DNA of 64,000 nt, taken from contig JAMPIT010000174.1 of the NCBI GenBank assembly GCA_026261815.1, positions 12,772,001-12,836,000 on the forward strand, read 5' to 3'. The translations under genes and the position numbers were made by a program. The notes under the pieces are model-generated. The model saw only the letters and a list, made by a program, of their open reading frames with translations. It was not told where the DNA came from and did not search any database. This stretch comes from Monarcha castaneiventris obscurior (Eukaryota; Chordata; Aves; Passeriformes; Monarchidae). This document shows positions 49,009 through 60,315 of this stretch, in pieces; positions within the stretch are counted from its first letter, which is position 1, and each line of letters begins with the position of its first letter.

Positions 49009-52000
49009 TCTCCAACATGGTCCTATTTTCATGCTATCAAGTCAACAAACATCACTTCAGTGTCAGATGGTAAATTCTTGACTTTTGCAACCTAAACATC
49101 AAGTGCCCAAACAGCTTTATCCAAGATAAGAGGCATTGCACTGAGAGCCAAAATTAGGTTTTAGGCTTGTGCAAACCTCAGGTACTTCAATGTGTCCTTA
49201 ATCTTTTTTCCTTTTTCCTTGACACTAAAACTTTTAGTTTTAACTGTGTGGTTAAAATACAGAAATACAGAATTCATGGTGCAAAGAGTTAAGAAAGCCA
49301 CATCATCTAAAAAAAGGTCATATTTTTATAATGCTATAATAGTTCAAATCATAATAAATTCCATCTGGTCTTTTGGAAAAATACATTACTACTAAAACTC
49401 AAAATATCCAGATAGAAAGAATGGAGTATAGGGTGTTGGTGAAAGTGCAGCTTAATAGTTCGGGACCTGGTTTGATCTCGGATATGATCTGTGACATTTA
49501 CAGACCTGCACAGCAGCTCTTGCTCAGCACTACACAGTGTAACACACCTGGATGCCTGACAATAGGTTTTGTCCCCAGGCATGCAAAACAAGACACCCAC
49601 TTCCCCACATGTCTGCATGTCTCCCTGTAGTGTATTTCTCACAAAAGTACTCAAATAACCAGGCAGTGCCACAGAAAGCTCAGCTTTGCCCTACAGTGAG
49701 TGCACATGCTGGAAAGTAGAAGTTGGCATGGCTCAAGTATGAGAGAGATCATTTGCAGAGATCTATCAAGGAACAGAAGACACATTGCAGGATTTTCAAA
49801 GCAATATGCGCTTGATAATTGTCTCATGCAAAAACTTGTAGATATATATAAATTAATTAAATCAGTTAAGAATAACTGTTTTAACACTAGCAATTCACAA
49901 GGAAATTATGCTTGTGTGCTGTTACATACATTGCAGAATTAAGTACTTAGCATGGCTTATATATATTAATAGTATATGACATGAAGTAAAAAAATCCACT
50001 GTGTTTCAAATAACTGAGACATACATCTTGTTTCCAGTTGTTAAAGGTGGAAAACTGTTGCTAATTTAAGTCTTTCAACCCCAAGTTAGATTTTTTACAT
50101 TTAATCTTCTGGCATAACATGATATTTACTTTAGTGACTTAATTGTTTAATTTATTCTTTCATTAATTGCACAATCATAAGCCAGATTCAACATGGATGT
50201 AAACCAGTGTCATTGGTAGCATTGTAACAGCTTGTATTTGGCTGCTTATGATCATACTAAAGGTTGCTCTTGAAGTAGGTTGAAGCAAAACCTGCTGGCC
50301 AACATACATATTTTTCTAGGACTGATGCTAAAAAAATAAGGAAACTCCAGCCTGGAAATGTTTTTATTTCTGCATATCTTTGGCATGTCTTTCCTTTTAC
50401 CTTCTCTCCCCTTGCAAACTATCACTGCGTATCATCTCTGAGCAAAGCAGTAAAATAGTTCAAGCATATTTCAATATGTAATATGTAGCCATTGGGAAAA
50501 AAGTGGGTCCTAAGTATTTTCATTTTCTGTGTCTTTAGTGTCTCTTTCTTCTCTAATTGCATGTTTTTAGGAAATAAATACGGGGTAAATTCACGGTCAT
50601 ATTCTGTTAATATTTATCCAGGGCAAACTTCACTGACTTGAAGGGGGCACACTCAACAGCAAGCAGGATCTAGTGTATGAGATGTCAGAATACTATAACC
50701 ATAGTAGCAGGTACCTGTAAAAGACAGATTTTTCCTCTACTGAAATCCCTTTTGAAAGGAGAGGTGTGCTCTGTAGGATATATTAGTGTGTGTCTGTAGA
50801 AAACAGTGTCAAGAATTTTACACAAGACAAACCTTCCTCTCTAGAAGCCTGAATAGTCTTGAATTTTTCAATAACTTTGAGTCATGTTTACAGAGTCAAA
50901 ATCTAACTTTAGCTCTTAAGTCTTTAGATATTTGGTTTAATTTTCATCTTTTGTCTCTGTCTCTTTTTTACAGGAGTATCATAACCACTGGAAAAAAATA
51001 AAAGGAAGGAGCTGTTTTGAAGGAAAGTGTGCCCCTAGTAGTAACCTGAGGACCAGGTTTTCAGCCAAGACAAAATCATGCAAATTCTCTATTAATAGAG
51101 ATATATGCAATTGCACGGCCCTTCTCTGAGCACTGAGAGACAACCTGGTGAGATGTCGTGTGAGAGTGTCTGCCAGGGCTGGTGCAAGGCTGTGCATGTG
51201 TCAAACACACTGGGGTAAGACGTGCCCTCATGGCTGTCTCCACTGAAACATCTCCCCTCAACTTTAATGCAAACTGCCTGTGAGATCTGGATGCTGCACT
51301 GCTGGCAGTAAACACAACAGAAAAGTGTCAGACTGCGCTGCTGGTTGGTGTAAATCCTTACGTTGTCTTCCAGCTCTCAGCATTGTTTCCATCTATTGCA
51401 AGCAGAGTTGTTAATCTCAAATATTCCTGGCTAATAAACAATGGACAGTCTTTGGTCACTCAAAATAGTCACACAGACAAATGTTTCTGATAATAAAGCA
51501 ACAGAATTTAACATAAAAATTGGAAGTTAATGTAAATTTTCACAACATAATGACAACTGCCAGAACAATATCAAAAGTTATCATGAATTTGTATATGTGG
51601 GACAAATGGATAGTCCATTGCACATATAGAATTTCATTCAACTTTCTGCAATAAATTTCAAGAAAAGGTAGCATAACTAGACTGATTTCTGATAAGGGAG
51701 AAATTGTAAATAATTACTTACTTTCTTTTAGAATTCTGAGGGAAGCTGACAGTTGTTTTTTTTCTGTAGAAGTTTCTTACTGGAAACATTGAAACAAGTT
51801 TAAATGGGTCACAGATTAAGTCCCTTGTTTGTTGTCATGAATCTCAGAAAATATGCATGATTTAAAAAGCAAAAATAAACGTTAATTTTCCACACTAGTT
51901 TGTGGGTCCATTTGTTTTACCTCATTTCCTGTGGGAAACAAAAATTAAGGTGGCACTGAAGAATAGTGACCCAACCATATAATATTAATGCAACTGAAAG

Positions 52001-52819
52001 ACAAAAATAAAATGAATGAAAGATGGCAAAAGATCTGTAGAAAATGGGAACCATTTGGAAGGAAAAGGTTATGAAATAAATAGATCTGTCTGTGGCCACA
52101 AAGGCTCCTTGTAAATGTGGAAAATAATTGACAAGCATCAGATAGTTTGTTCTGACATCAGGAGACCGTGATCACTAATTAAAAACATCCTGTGAATCCA
52201 GACATCAGACACCGTTCAGGAAGGAAGAGCTGAGAAATCTGGGTTTGGGTTTTTTGTATTTTTCCCAAGAATGAAAAAAATTTGTGACGGAGCTTGGAAA
52301 CCCAAAAAGGTGCTGGAACAAATTGTAGAGCTGTTCTGGTGCTGTTGCAGAGGCAACAGACCAGGAGAATGAATGGATGAACAGATGGGTACAAAATTCT
52401 GTGGTAACTCAGATGGAATGTCAAACACCAAGACTCAGAAGTTAGTCAGTGACTTGGAAAAATATGGGGTGATAGTTTAAAGCCAACCAGATTTGTCCAA
52501 GAAACTTAGTGGCAAAGCTTCTTTTATTTCTATAACTGTCCTTTCTTTTTTCACCTTTTCCACCTCCTCACTCTGTTTCCTCCCTGTGATGCTCTTCCTG
52601 TGCTACTGACCTGAAAGCTGCCACACTGCAGCAGCCAGAAGAGGTACTCAAGCAGCCAGAGCTGCTTCTTAAATTAGGCAAGGAGCCACTCTGGCCCAAA
52701 GGTGGTCTGGGATGAAGGGAATAAAGTGGCTTTTTAGAAACACCTTCTCCATCTCACACTTTAGCTGCAATGAGTCCAGACTGGGCTTGGATGAAATGTG
52801 GACACACAAGACATGATTC
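49009..52819. other. Non-genic DNA, nothing recognised
   Basis: Frames of 107 codons (-, 49349-49672) and 85 codons (+, 49373-49630) overlap in antisense and are unrecognised. A strong acceptor-like sequence ends at 50973 and is treated as a separate exon candidate. A GTAAACCAGTGTCATTGG word near 50200 might be a trace of the palindromic repeat family, too weak to call. Confidence 0.45.
50974..51129 (+). other. Exon-like segment after a strong acceptor, unproven
   Basis: A pyrimidine-rich tract (50941-50970) ends in TTTTTTACAG at 50964-50973. In the frame starting with GAG at 50974 the sequence stays open for 51 codons to a TGA at 51127-51129. The deduced peptide is basic with five cysteines and matches no family I know. 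A last coding exon, a non-coding RNA exon or pure chance are all possible. No poly-A signal close enough to be convincing follows. Confidence 0.15.
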
Positions 52820-52895
52820 TCAGCTTGTGTAAATTGGCAAAAGCCTGTTGACATCAGTGATCTGTACTGATTTAAACCAGCCGAGGATCTGTCAG
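52820..52895. repeat. Ancient palindromic interspersed repeat (amniote type)
   Basis: TCAGCTTGTGTAAATTGGCA at 52820-52839 pairs with TGATTTAAACCAGCCGA and the bases before it at 52865-52884, giving an imperfect inverted repeat: 14 of 20 outer positions match and most mismatches are transitions. I recognise the arrangement GTGTAAAT...GACNTCAGTG...ATTTAAACCAGC followed by GGATCTG as a palindromic repeat widespread in turtle and crocodile DNA. I do not recall its database name. It has no coding capacity and looks like a MITE-type fossil. Confidence 0.6.
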
Positions 52896-54679
52896 GGTTT
52901 TCAGTTTATCTCCCCTAAGCTGTGCTTGCTTTAATTACTGTGTGTGATACATCGGTACGCCTTAGATGGGCTGGTTTGAGTTGGGTGAGGAGATAACCAT
53001 CTGGTAACCATGAGAATGTAGTCAGGTTCATGAGGAGCTGTACTTTCAAGGCACCCTCACTTCTGTTGACATCAACTTCCTTTTAAATCCTTTTCTACTT
53101 CATACACAGAACAATGAAGAAAGGATTGAAAACTGTGTCTGCATTTGTTAGATTCTGGTGCCATTTGGGATATTTTCTGACTGCATTCAAAAAATTTTCC
53201 CGACTAACTTGGCTAATTTCTGCAGCAGAATAGCCATGCTCTTCTAATCCAGGATTCATTACTGCATGTTTACTGTTGGACTAATTTACTGTCATTCTAG
53301 AAATATTTCTCCCCTCTTGAGATGCCTGCCTCCACCTGGAGAAAGAAACAGTGATTTGCTAATGGTACAGCACATAAAATTAATTTTTGTTGATCTGTAC
53401 CTTGTAAGATGTATTACAGCTGTACCTCTTGCCGTAGCTGTATTATTTAATGCAAAATGAATTACACCCATATAAACGTATGTTATTCATTTTAATGAGG
53501 ACCAGGAGATTTACTATGAGATTAAAAAATGGGTTTGCTGTAAGTCAACATTTAGAAATCTTCAAAGAATTGTGCATATGTATTAAAAATACACAAGTAA
53601 GAACAATTACAGTCATCCTTCAGGCAAGAAAACAAATGCAGAGTTTGGAACCTGGGCGGGTGAAGGGAGGAGACACCACAAAGTTGGACACCACATTGTC
53701 TCTCACTGTTGGGTGTCTCCCTCCAGGAGCCAAACCACAGTGCCCTGAACTGGGTAGGAGAATGAGGTACCTTGTTAGAGCAGCCCAGTACCTACACAAG
53801 AAATGGAAAGATACCCAGAACAAAAACATCAATCACAAGTGTGGACCTGAGTGCTCTGCCACCATCCAACCTGTGGTCTCCAGAGCTAGGGTGGAGTTGT
53901 TTGTATTCACTTCAAATCTCAGCTCCATGAAAATTTTCTTTGGTAAATAAAAACTCAGGCCCACCTCTTTTAAATTGTATCATGCCAGTTTTATGCCAGC
54001 ATTTTCATAACAGATGAGCATTCATGCAACTCTCCAACAAAAAGGAGGACCTTATGGTTTCACAGTTTCTTTCACCTCGGACGATTTCAACTTACATCTG
54101 AGTTCAATTTCCTGCTCTGTTAGCTGTTTATGCAGTTTGCATTAAACAGTACCAATGGAATAGGGGGGAAAAAAGTTTAGAAACTAGGTCTTCTCTGTGC
54201 CCCCAGTCTGTAAAATGAAGTAACTTTCATTTCTCTTGTGCTTGGTTTTGGCCTGTCAATTGCACACTGGGCCAACTGCAAAACAATTCTTATTCCCTCT
54301 AAAATACCTAATATGTCTTTGTGCGTAAGGAAGTCTTCTGGAAAGGAATTTTGAATCCCTAATGTTAAAACAGACCTGGAACCCAGGTTTCATGCTTGCT
54401 AGGAAGCAAACTAACCCTTGGAATCATGGTTTCCTCCTCCTCAGTGCTTTAAAAGAAGGATCCATCCCTGTTGAATGGAAAACATCAGGATGTTTGGGCT
54501 CCTGTTTCTGTATTCCATTTAACAACTTCTTAATGAAAAATGTTTAAACAGGGACCAAGGCAGGAAACAAAATAAAATTCTTCATTTTCAGCTGAAAGAC
54601 TAAACTTCTTTTAGTGTTTTGCTTGCTGAGCTCATAAATCTTTCATGCCTTTTCTTAATAGCATACTACTAAAAGGAGG
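52896..54679. other. Non-genic DNA holding the longest open frame of the window
   Basis: A 166-codon ATG-initiated frame lies at 53450-53950 (+). Its product would be rich in K and R and has no domain I recognise. Part of it (about 53640-53900) is GC-richer than the surroundings, which lowers stop frequency. Upstream, another 64-codon frame overlaps its start by a few bases. I do not call it a gene; it is discussed under findings. Confidence 0.45.
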
Positions 54680-54845
54680 GATGCAAAAGTGTCTGACTGT
54701 TCCCAGCTTAGCCACAGAGTTAAGGAACTTCCCTAGGATGGAGAATTTCTGAATTTGGACCCTTTCAGACTGAACAGGAAATGAAACTCAGCTCTGCAAA
54801 TTCTACAGACAGTGCTCTCACCATTAAGGTATGGCATAAACACTG
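54680..54845 (-). repeat. Possible tRNA-derived SINE relic (MIR/amniote type)
   Basis: AGTGCTCTCACCATTAAGGT near 54812 resembles the antisense of a tRNA-like SINE head (promoter box A, GTGGTTAGAGCACT type). AGGAAATGAAACTCAGCTCT near 54777 lies where the antisense of the box-B GTTCAAATCC region would be expected. The upstream CCACAGAGTTAAGGAACTTC near 54713 resembles the CTTGGGCAAGTT part of MIR cores. Divergence is high; the order of the three words is the only support. Confidence 0.35.
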
Positions 54846-55620
54846 ACTGGTATCTTTCTGGTATTCACATTTTTTTCAAAAGAAAGTGGTGGCAAGAAGA
54901 GAATTTGATCAGGGTCTTAACACCAATGGCTCATCTCAGAAAACATATTTGTAGGAACTTCCATTTTTCTGGATCACAATTAATGAACAACTCTGCTCAC
55001 TCCTGCCAAAACAAACAAATAGGAGAATGCATTTTAAATTTATAGCAATATAACAAAGATACCTCGGAAGGAAGAACCAGTAAGGATTTTGTCACCTGGC
55101 CCTAGTTAACAAGCATGTTTTTCAGAGTCCAAATTCCACTTCAGAATGTTAATTCTTTATCCAGACCCCTTTTTTTCTGCCTTCAAAGTCTGATTAATTT
55201 TTACCCATTTACTTTTTGCCTGAAGAAAGCTGAGAAAGTGTTTCACTTCAGTGATGCAGATGATTGCCTGAGTCTCAGGCTATCAGGGAAACAGGACCAG
55301 TAAAGCTGTTTATGTAAAATTGCACAAGAGTTAGACAGTGAAGGAACCACCTGATACACCCAGGATTCCAGAATGCAAACCCAATACTGCCCTGATTTTC
55401 ATAGCACTTTGGGGAGACCAGTTCAGCACTTCTTAGCTACTTAGCTGCCTAAATATCTGCAGGACCCGTTTTTTAAAAATCTGGCATTCTTGTGTAAACT
55501 GGTGACTCTCATTTATCACTGGATAAACATTTTTCTGTCATATTGGAAGCAAAAAGAAGAATGTTTTTCCCTTTTAGCCTTTAAAGGATAACATGTATCC
55601 GTTGCTAGTGAAAATAAAAG
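54846..55620. other. Non-genic DNA, nothing recognised
   Basis: Unique sequence with frames of at most 77 codons and no recognised family. Confidence 0.5.
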
Positions 55621-55800
55621 AATCACAGAACTGGTTGAGATTGGATGGGAATTCTGGAGAGCCCCTTGCCCACCCTCCTGCTCAAAGCAGGTTGCTCAGG
55701 CCTGTGTCCCAAATGGGTGTGAATATCTCCAAGGATGGAGGCTCCACAGTTTCTCTGAACATTTTGTTCAAGTGTTCAACAACTCTCAAACAAAAAGGTT
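55621..55800 (-). mobile_element. CR1 LINE, 3' end fragment
   Basis: ATCACAGAA at 55622-55630 is the tail. It is followed by GGTTGAGATTGGATGGGAAT near 55633 and then by AATATCTCCAAGGATGGAGG near 55722, a very common antisense CR1 word. The spacer between them is longer than in the copies at 40310 and 10675 and includes CTGCTCAAAGCAGGTTGCTC near 55678, so this copy belongs to a different CR1 subfamily from those. Similarity ends near 55800, where a run of 12 T follows. Confidence 0.9.
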
Positions 55801-58513
55801 GGGTTTTTTTTTTTTATGTTTAGATGAAAGGGGCAGGTGCTAGTCAGTCCTTTGGAAGTTGCTGAAGACAATAGACTGAGCAAAATCTTAATGTTCTGGC
55901 TCACAGAGGAGGAGGTTATAGGGTAGACTGGGGGAAAATACAGTTTGACTTCAAAATAGTGAACAAATGATTGTAACTGCACAACTGATCATCCAGTTAC
56001 CACCAACCCAAGTTTAAGATACCAGTGAGTGAAGGACTGGAGTATTAGGGGAAATTGTCTGATCTTTCAATCAGATATAGTTTTGGAAAATAACTATTTC
56101 TTGTAAAGCAATTATACAAAATCTTCAACAACACTTAATAAATAACTGATACTTGGCAGATTTGACTGCACATGCTGCTGTTGTCATAAGTTTATTTTAA
56201 GACTGGTAAATTAGCAGATGTTCTAGATAGTTTGTCCTTATAATCCATCTCGTTCAAATTCCCTATTGTTCAGTGAATCACTAGCATTCAAAATCCCATT
56301 TGCCCTTTTTATATGGGGTTAATGAGATCCATATTAATATATACTATGTACTCTTCTTGATTTTGAAAGAGTTTTACTGTTATTTTTTTGTATTATTAAA
56401 GATTGGCAATGGCATACAGTCAATTAATTACCTCTTCTGGAGTCCATAACAGTTAATAAGCTCCTTTTTCACAAAGCCATAGCTGTGTGGCATGTCTTTG
56501 AATTGGTCCACTTAAGCCAGATTTGAGAAACCAGAACCAGATATGAATAATTTCAAATTATTTTTCCCAACCCCCTTATTATTAACACAGACTCTTTGGA
56601 AATCTCAACACTGAAATGCTTTTTTATGAATTTTTCTGTTACTCCAACTTCACTCCACACAGATATATAGTTCTGGGACTTGACAGCTGGCCTGTTGGCA
56701 CCAACTGCTTAGACTCCTTGAAGGGAAAATAAACCTTTTAAAAAAGCCTTGGATTTTGCAAACAGGTTTTAAAAACAAAAGATCTGTCAAACTCTGAGTC
56801 TAAAAGCTTTGCCAGTAGAGCTTTCAGCATTCAACTTCAGTATCCTCTGGTTTCCATCTGTGCAGCTAAGAGAAAGCATGGGAGAGCTGTTGATAATGAC
56901 AGGTCACTTTAGTATTGTCTGTTCTTGAGTCAGAGTGCTATTGAGAGTCTAAATTTACAATATTCCAGGTGTAATGCTTTATTTACTGCTGACCCTAGAT
57001 TGTAATGCATTTTATACCACTCTGTGAAGACCAGAGGTTCTGCTTCAGTTGTCTGAGAATTCACAGAGTGGACATGGCATAGGATTTTGTACTCCTGGAG
57101 AGGCATTTGGAAATCAGGAAGGTTACCTCAGGGCCTTTCAGTGATTGAACACCCAAGCACCCAAAGTACATTTAAAGTAATTCTGAATTCAAGGCAAGTC
57201 TGTGCACTTCTCTGCAGGTTGCTGTGTTCTCAGAAATCCATTATAGAGCTCTGAGTGCTTCAGTGTCTCAGCAACAAGATGTTGTCATTCTGGTTTTCAT
57301 GTCTTCCCAGCAAAAATATAGGGACAACTTGTGATTCAATGAAACATTTGTTTAGTGGGTGCAGACAAAGCAAAATAATTTCCTTCCTTATCTGCAGTGA
57401 AAACTCTGTGTCTGCAGCTTATAAAAGTGATTTCTGATTCCCTTTTCCATTTTATCACAAAACAGTACAACACAAAATTCGTACCTGATCTAAAGCCATG
57501 ATTAGGCTACTTTTAATAATTTAGTGATGTGTGCTGTTCTAACTTTGCTGCTTCTTTCAACAGCAGAGATATGATTGCCATTTTTATACAAGAGCAGTAG
57601 GTTACATTACAAGTAATGGTGTAGGAATCACTTCTGGGACTGACTTCTTAGCTGCTGTAATATAACCCATGACAAGTTTAAAACATGAGGAGTTGGCAGC
57701 AATTGCAAAGGAGGACACCATTCAGCAAAAAGGTGGGGTGAATTCTAGCCCCAAGAGGATTGCCTGAAAAGTTCATCCAAAAGCTTACATCAACATGTGT
57801 GTAACTAAGGAGATCCTTGTAAACAAGTCATAAACCAGGAACAGAGTCTCTCTGAGCAAGAAGATAATCTCAAAGAATAAATACTGAACAGAAAGTGGGA
57901 CATGGGTACTATAAAACTCTGATAAAGAGCTGTTGATGTGGGAACACTGTAAGGATCAACATTAATGAAAAGTCTGGGAAGAGACTGTCTTTACTCACAA
58001 ATTAATAAAATCAATGTATATTTAAGCATGACAGGGATGCTCATAAGTATGAAGGAGAAAGAAGGCAGTAATTGGATCAAGTTTTTCTTTCTCTGATTGT
58101 GAATTATTTAAATCTCAGTCTAAAGGACTCCCTCGAACCATTAGTTCATGTCTGGTTTATGTTCTTGTTGAGCAAAATCAGTGGACAAACTTCTCAACTG
58201 GTGTGAAGTTAGCTTAGAGAAAATTAATTAATTGGGGACAAACCGCTTGAGATTACTGAGGATACTGCCTCCTAGTAGATATTCTGATATACACTTTGAA
58301 AAACAGGGGCACAACAAGACTTTTTTCTAAGGACCAAAACCAGCCAAAAATTATCTTTGATTTTAAACTACAGTCCGCATTGTTACAAAATTCACAGACT
58401 GGCTAGATTGACCTAAGATCTTAAGTCACATGTAACTGCCATAACAAATCCATCTTGACTATGAGCTCTGAGTTTAATAAATCAGGCAATGCCTTTTCTC
58501 TTCATTTTCACAG
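55801..58513. other. Non-genic DNA, nothing recognised
   Basis: AT-rich unique sequence, including a T-run at about 55804-55815. No repeat family or gene was recognised, and frames are short (60-68 codons). Confidence 0.5.
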
Positions 58514-58651
58514 TGCCTGCACAGAGGCAAAACCTGCTGTGACCTGGGGGAGCAGAAGGCTGCAGCTCTGTGCAGCCACGTCAGGATGCACCAGCAGCCC
58601 TGCTCCTTACCAAGTGCAGCCAGGACTGTAAATCTGCTCCAGACTGCCTGA
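58514..58651 (+). other. Exon-like GC-richer segment, unproven
   Basis: A pyrimidine tract ending in TTCATTTTCACAG (58501-58513) is followed by sequence that is clearly GC-richer than its surroundings. From TGC at 58514 one frame stays open for 45 codons to a TGA at 58649-58651, with five cysteines in the deduced peptide. The same DNA is also open on the minus strand (58474-58686, 70 codons). No strong donor is present. Either reading could be chance. Confidence 0.15.
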
Positions 58652-59952
58652 TGTTGTTCTGCTCCTGATGGCTTTTGCAGATACACAAATGAAAATTGTT
58701 TGCTGGAGTATCGTCCAGAGCTCCACGGACTTCTCTAAATGTTGTGTACTTTTTGCTACCAGTGGAGAACTTATATGACCTCTAGAGGTGCTTTTCCTCT
58801 CCCCGTTTGTCCAGGGCATAAAAGATCTCTAATTGCTAAATTTTATGTCTTTAGATTTTTTTTGCCATAGTCTACAATTATTTTGCTTCCATTTGGTTGT
58901 GTTTATAACTTACAAAAAATAAAAGTATTTTTTGGCACTATAAATGTCCTCATAGCTTTTAAACAGGTACAAGCAACATTTAACCTATTATGTACATCAC
59001 ATACAATCCTATAAAGTAAATAATGACCATAAGATTTTTGTAGTTTATCAAGTATAAGTGTTGCCTTCAAAACTTTATCCATCAGTAAGAATGATTTCAG
59101 TTATAGTCTATTTCATGAGTTTTACTCTGGTTGAACTCTAAGCCATCACAAAAGATCTAAATGTTATTATCCTAGCAGATTTTGCAGAATTTTGTTCCAA
59201 CTGCTTATCAGGAAACTATTCTTAAATTGTCATGCACTATCTATGCTCCTGACCTAATTAAACAACTATATATAATGTGAGAAGAACTGATGACCAAAAT
59301 AAAAAGAAAATCTCAATGTGTGTAACACAATTACTTGCAAAACACAGACTATGCTAGATCTTTAACAACATAAATGAACCCTGCTCATCCCAATGAATTT
59401 CAGTTTCACTGTGTTCGAGGTAACAATGTTAGCATAAACAACAGAGATTTGTTGCATTATGTGTCAGGTCTATTGATACATAAACAAACTATAAAAGATA
59501 GGAAAACATGAGCCCAGCAGTCTAAATATCTACACTGAGATACATCCATCGTATTCTGAATTATGGTGTTCATAAAAGACTAGAAAATTTCTATGGATTT
59601 CCAAGACAAGAGGAGCAGTATGTACATGTCAGAGCTGCTATAATATCAGAGATTGAGGCTGCTTTTTTGTGTACTTATTCTTTCTTGAGTCAATTCCAAA
59701 GTCTTCAAATTAACTAAAAGAGTTCTGTCCTACCAGAGTGAGGGTCTGACGAGGGTGGGCCTTCATCCTTACAGAAATTGCAACATTAGAAAAGTACATA
59801 GAAATGCAAGTCACAGGAAAATCAGGGAAGCTGTAGCTCAAGGCAAATACTTATCTACAATCTGCTGCATAGATGAGGGGAAACCTTTGAAAATAAATTA
59901 TTTTAAAAGTTTTTATTCTCCAGACATATGCTAAGCTGCCCTTGGGACAGGA
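58652..59952. other. Very AT-rich non-genic DNA
   Basis: From about 58840 to 59690 the sequence is very AT-rich and has no open frame long enough to mention. No repeat family was recognised. Confidence 0.5.
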
Positions 59953-60020
59953 AGTCTTACAATATGATCTATTCTATATTAACCTCAGTCTCACAATATG
60001 ATCTATTCTCTTTTAACCTC
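59953..60020. repeat. 34-bp tandem duplication (two copies)
   Basis: Two head-to-tail copies of a 34-bp unit, at 59953-59986 and 59987-60020. Each starts AGTCT, contains CAATATGATCTATTCT and ends TTAACCTC. They differ at only three positions, so the duplication is fairly recent. The unit does not resemble a known repeat. Confidence 0.93.
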
Positions 60021-60180
60021 CCCCACTTGAGGATTTAGAGTAGGCTGTCCCCTCCACAGCAATAATATCTGTATGTCAGGAGACAGCCATCCCATGGGGA
60101 GATAATTTTGACACAGTGACATAAAGCACACTTCATGTTCAGTGACCCTTCAGGCTGTTGTAGTGTGCTCCCTGCCTCAC

Positions 60181-60315
60181 CTTTCTATAGCTCTCCTCCC
60201 TTTTGGCTGCCGTTGTCATTCCCAGCCTCTTGCTGGTGCAGCTTGTCAAGGGATTTCCTGCAGTACAGAGGAACAGGTCATCCTCAAGGTCAAGCACAGC
60301 CCTGACTGCTCTCAT
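60181..60315 (-). other. Exon-like segment with acceptor and donor, unproven
   Basis: Read on the minus strand, a pyrimidine-rich GGTTTCCCTTGTGGCAG (acceptor, ending at plus-strand 60316) is followed by 135 bp. The 135 bp ends in AAG and is followed by GTGAGG (plus-strand 60175-60180), a good donor. The 135 bp is exactly 45 codons, open throughout, starting with ATG and ending AGAAAG, and is GC-richer than the neighbourhood. The deduced peptide (start MRAVRAVLDLEDDLFLCTAG) matches no family I know. The open frame also runs across both proposed splice sites (60139-60351), so openness is not independent evidence of an exon. Confidence 0.22.

Noticed and set aside
49349..49672. 107-codon minus-strand frame overlapping an 85-codon plus-strand frame
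   Set aside because: No similarity, no splice or promoter context, and a length expected by chance across the window.
50178..50215. GTAAACCAGTGTCATTGG as a trace of the palindromic repeat
   Set aside because: Only one short word matches and no opposite arm is visible.
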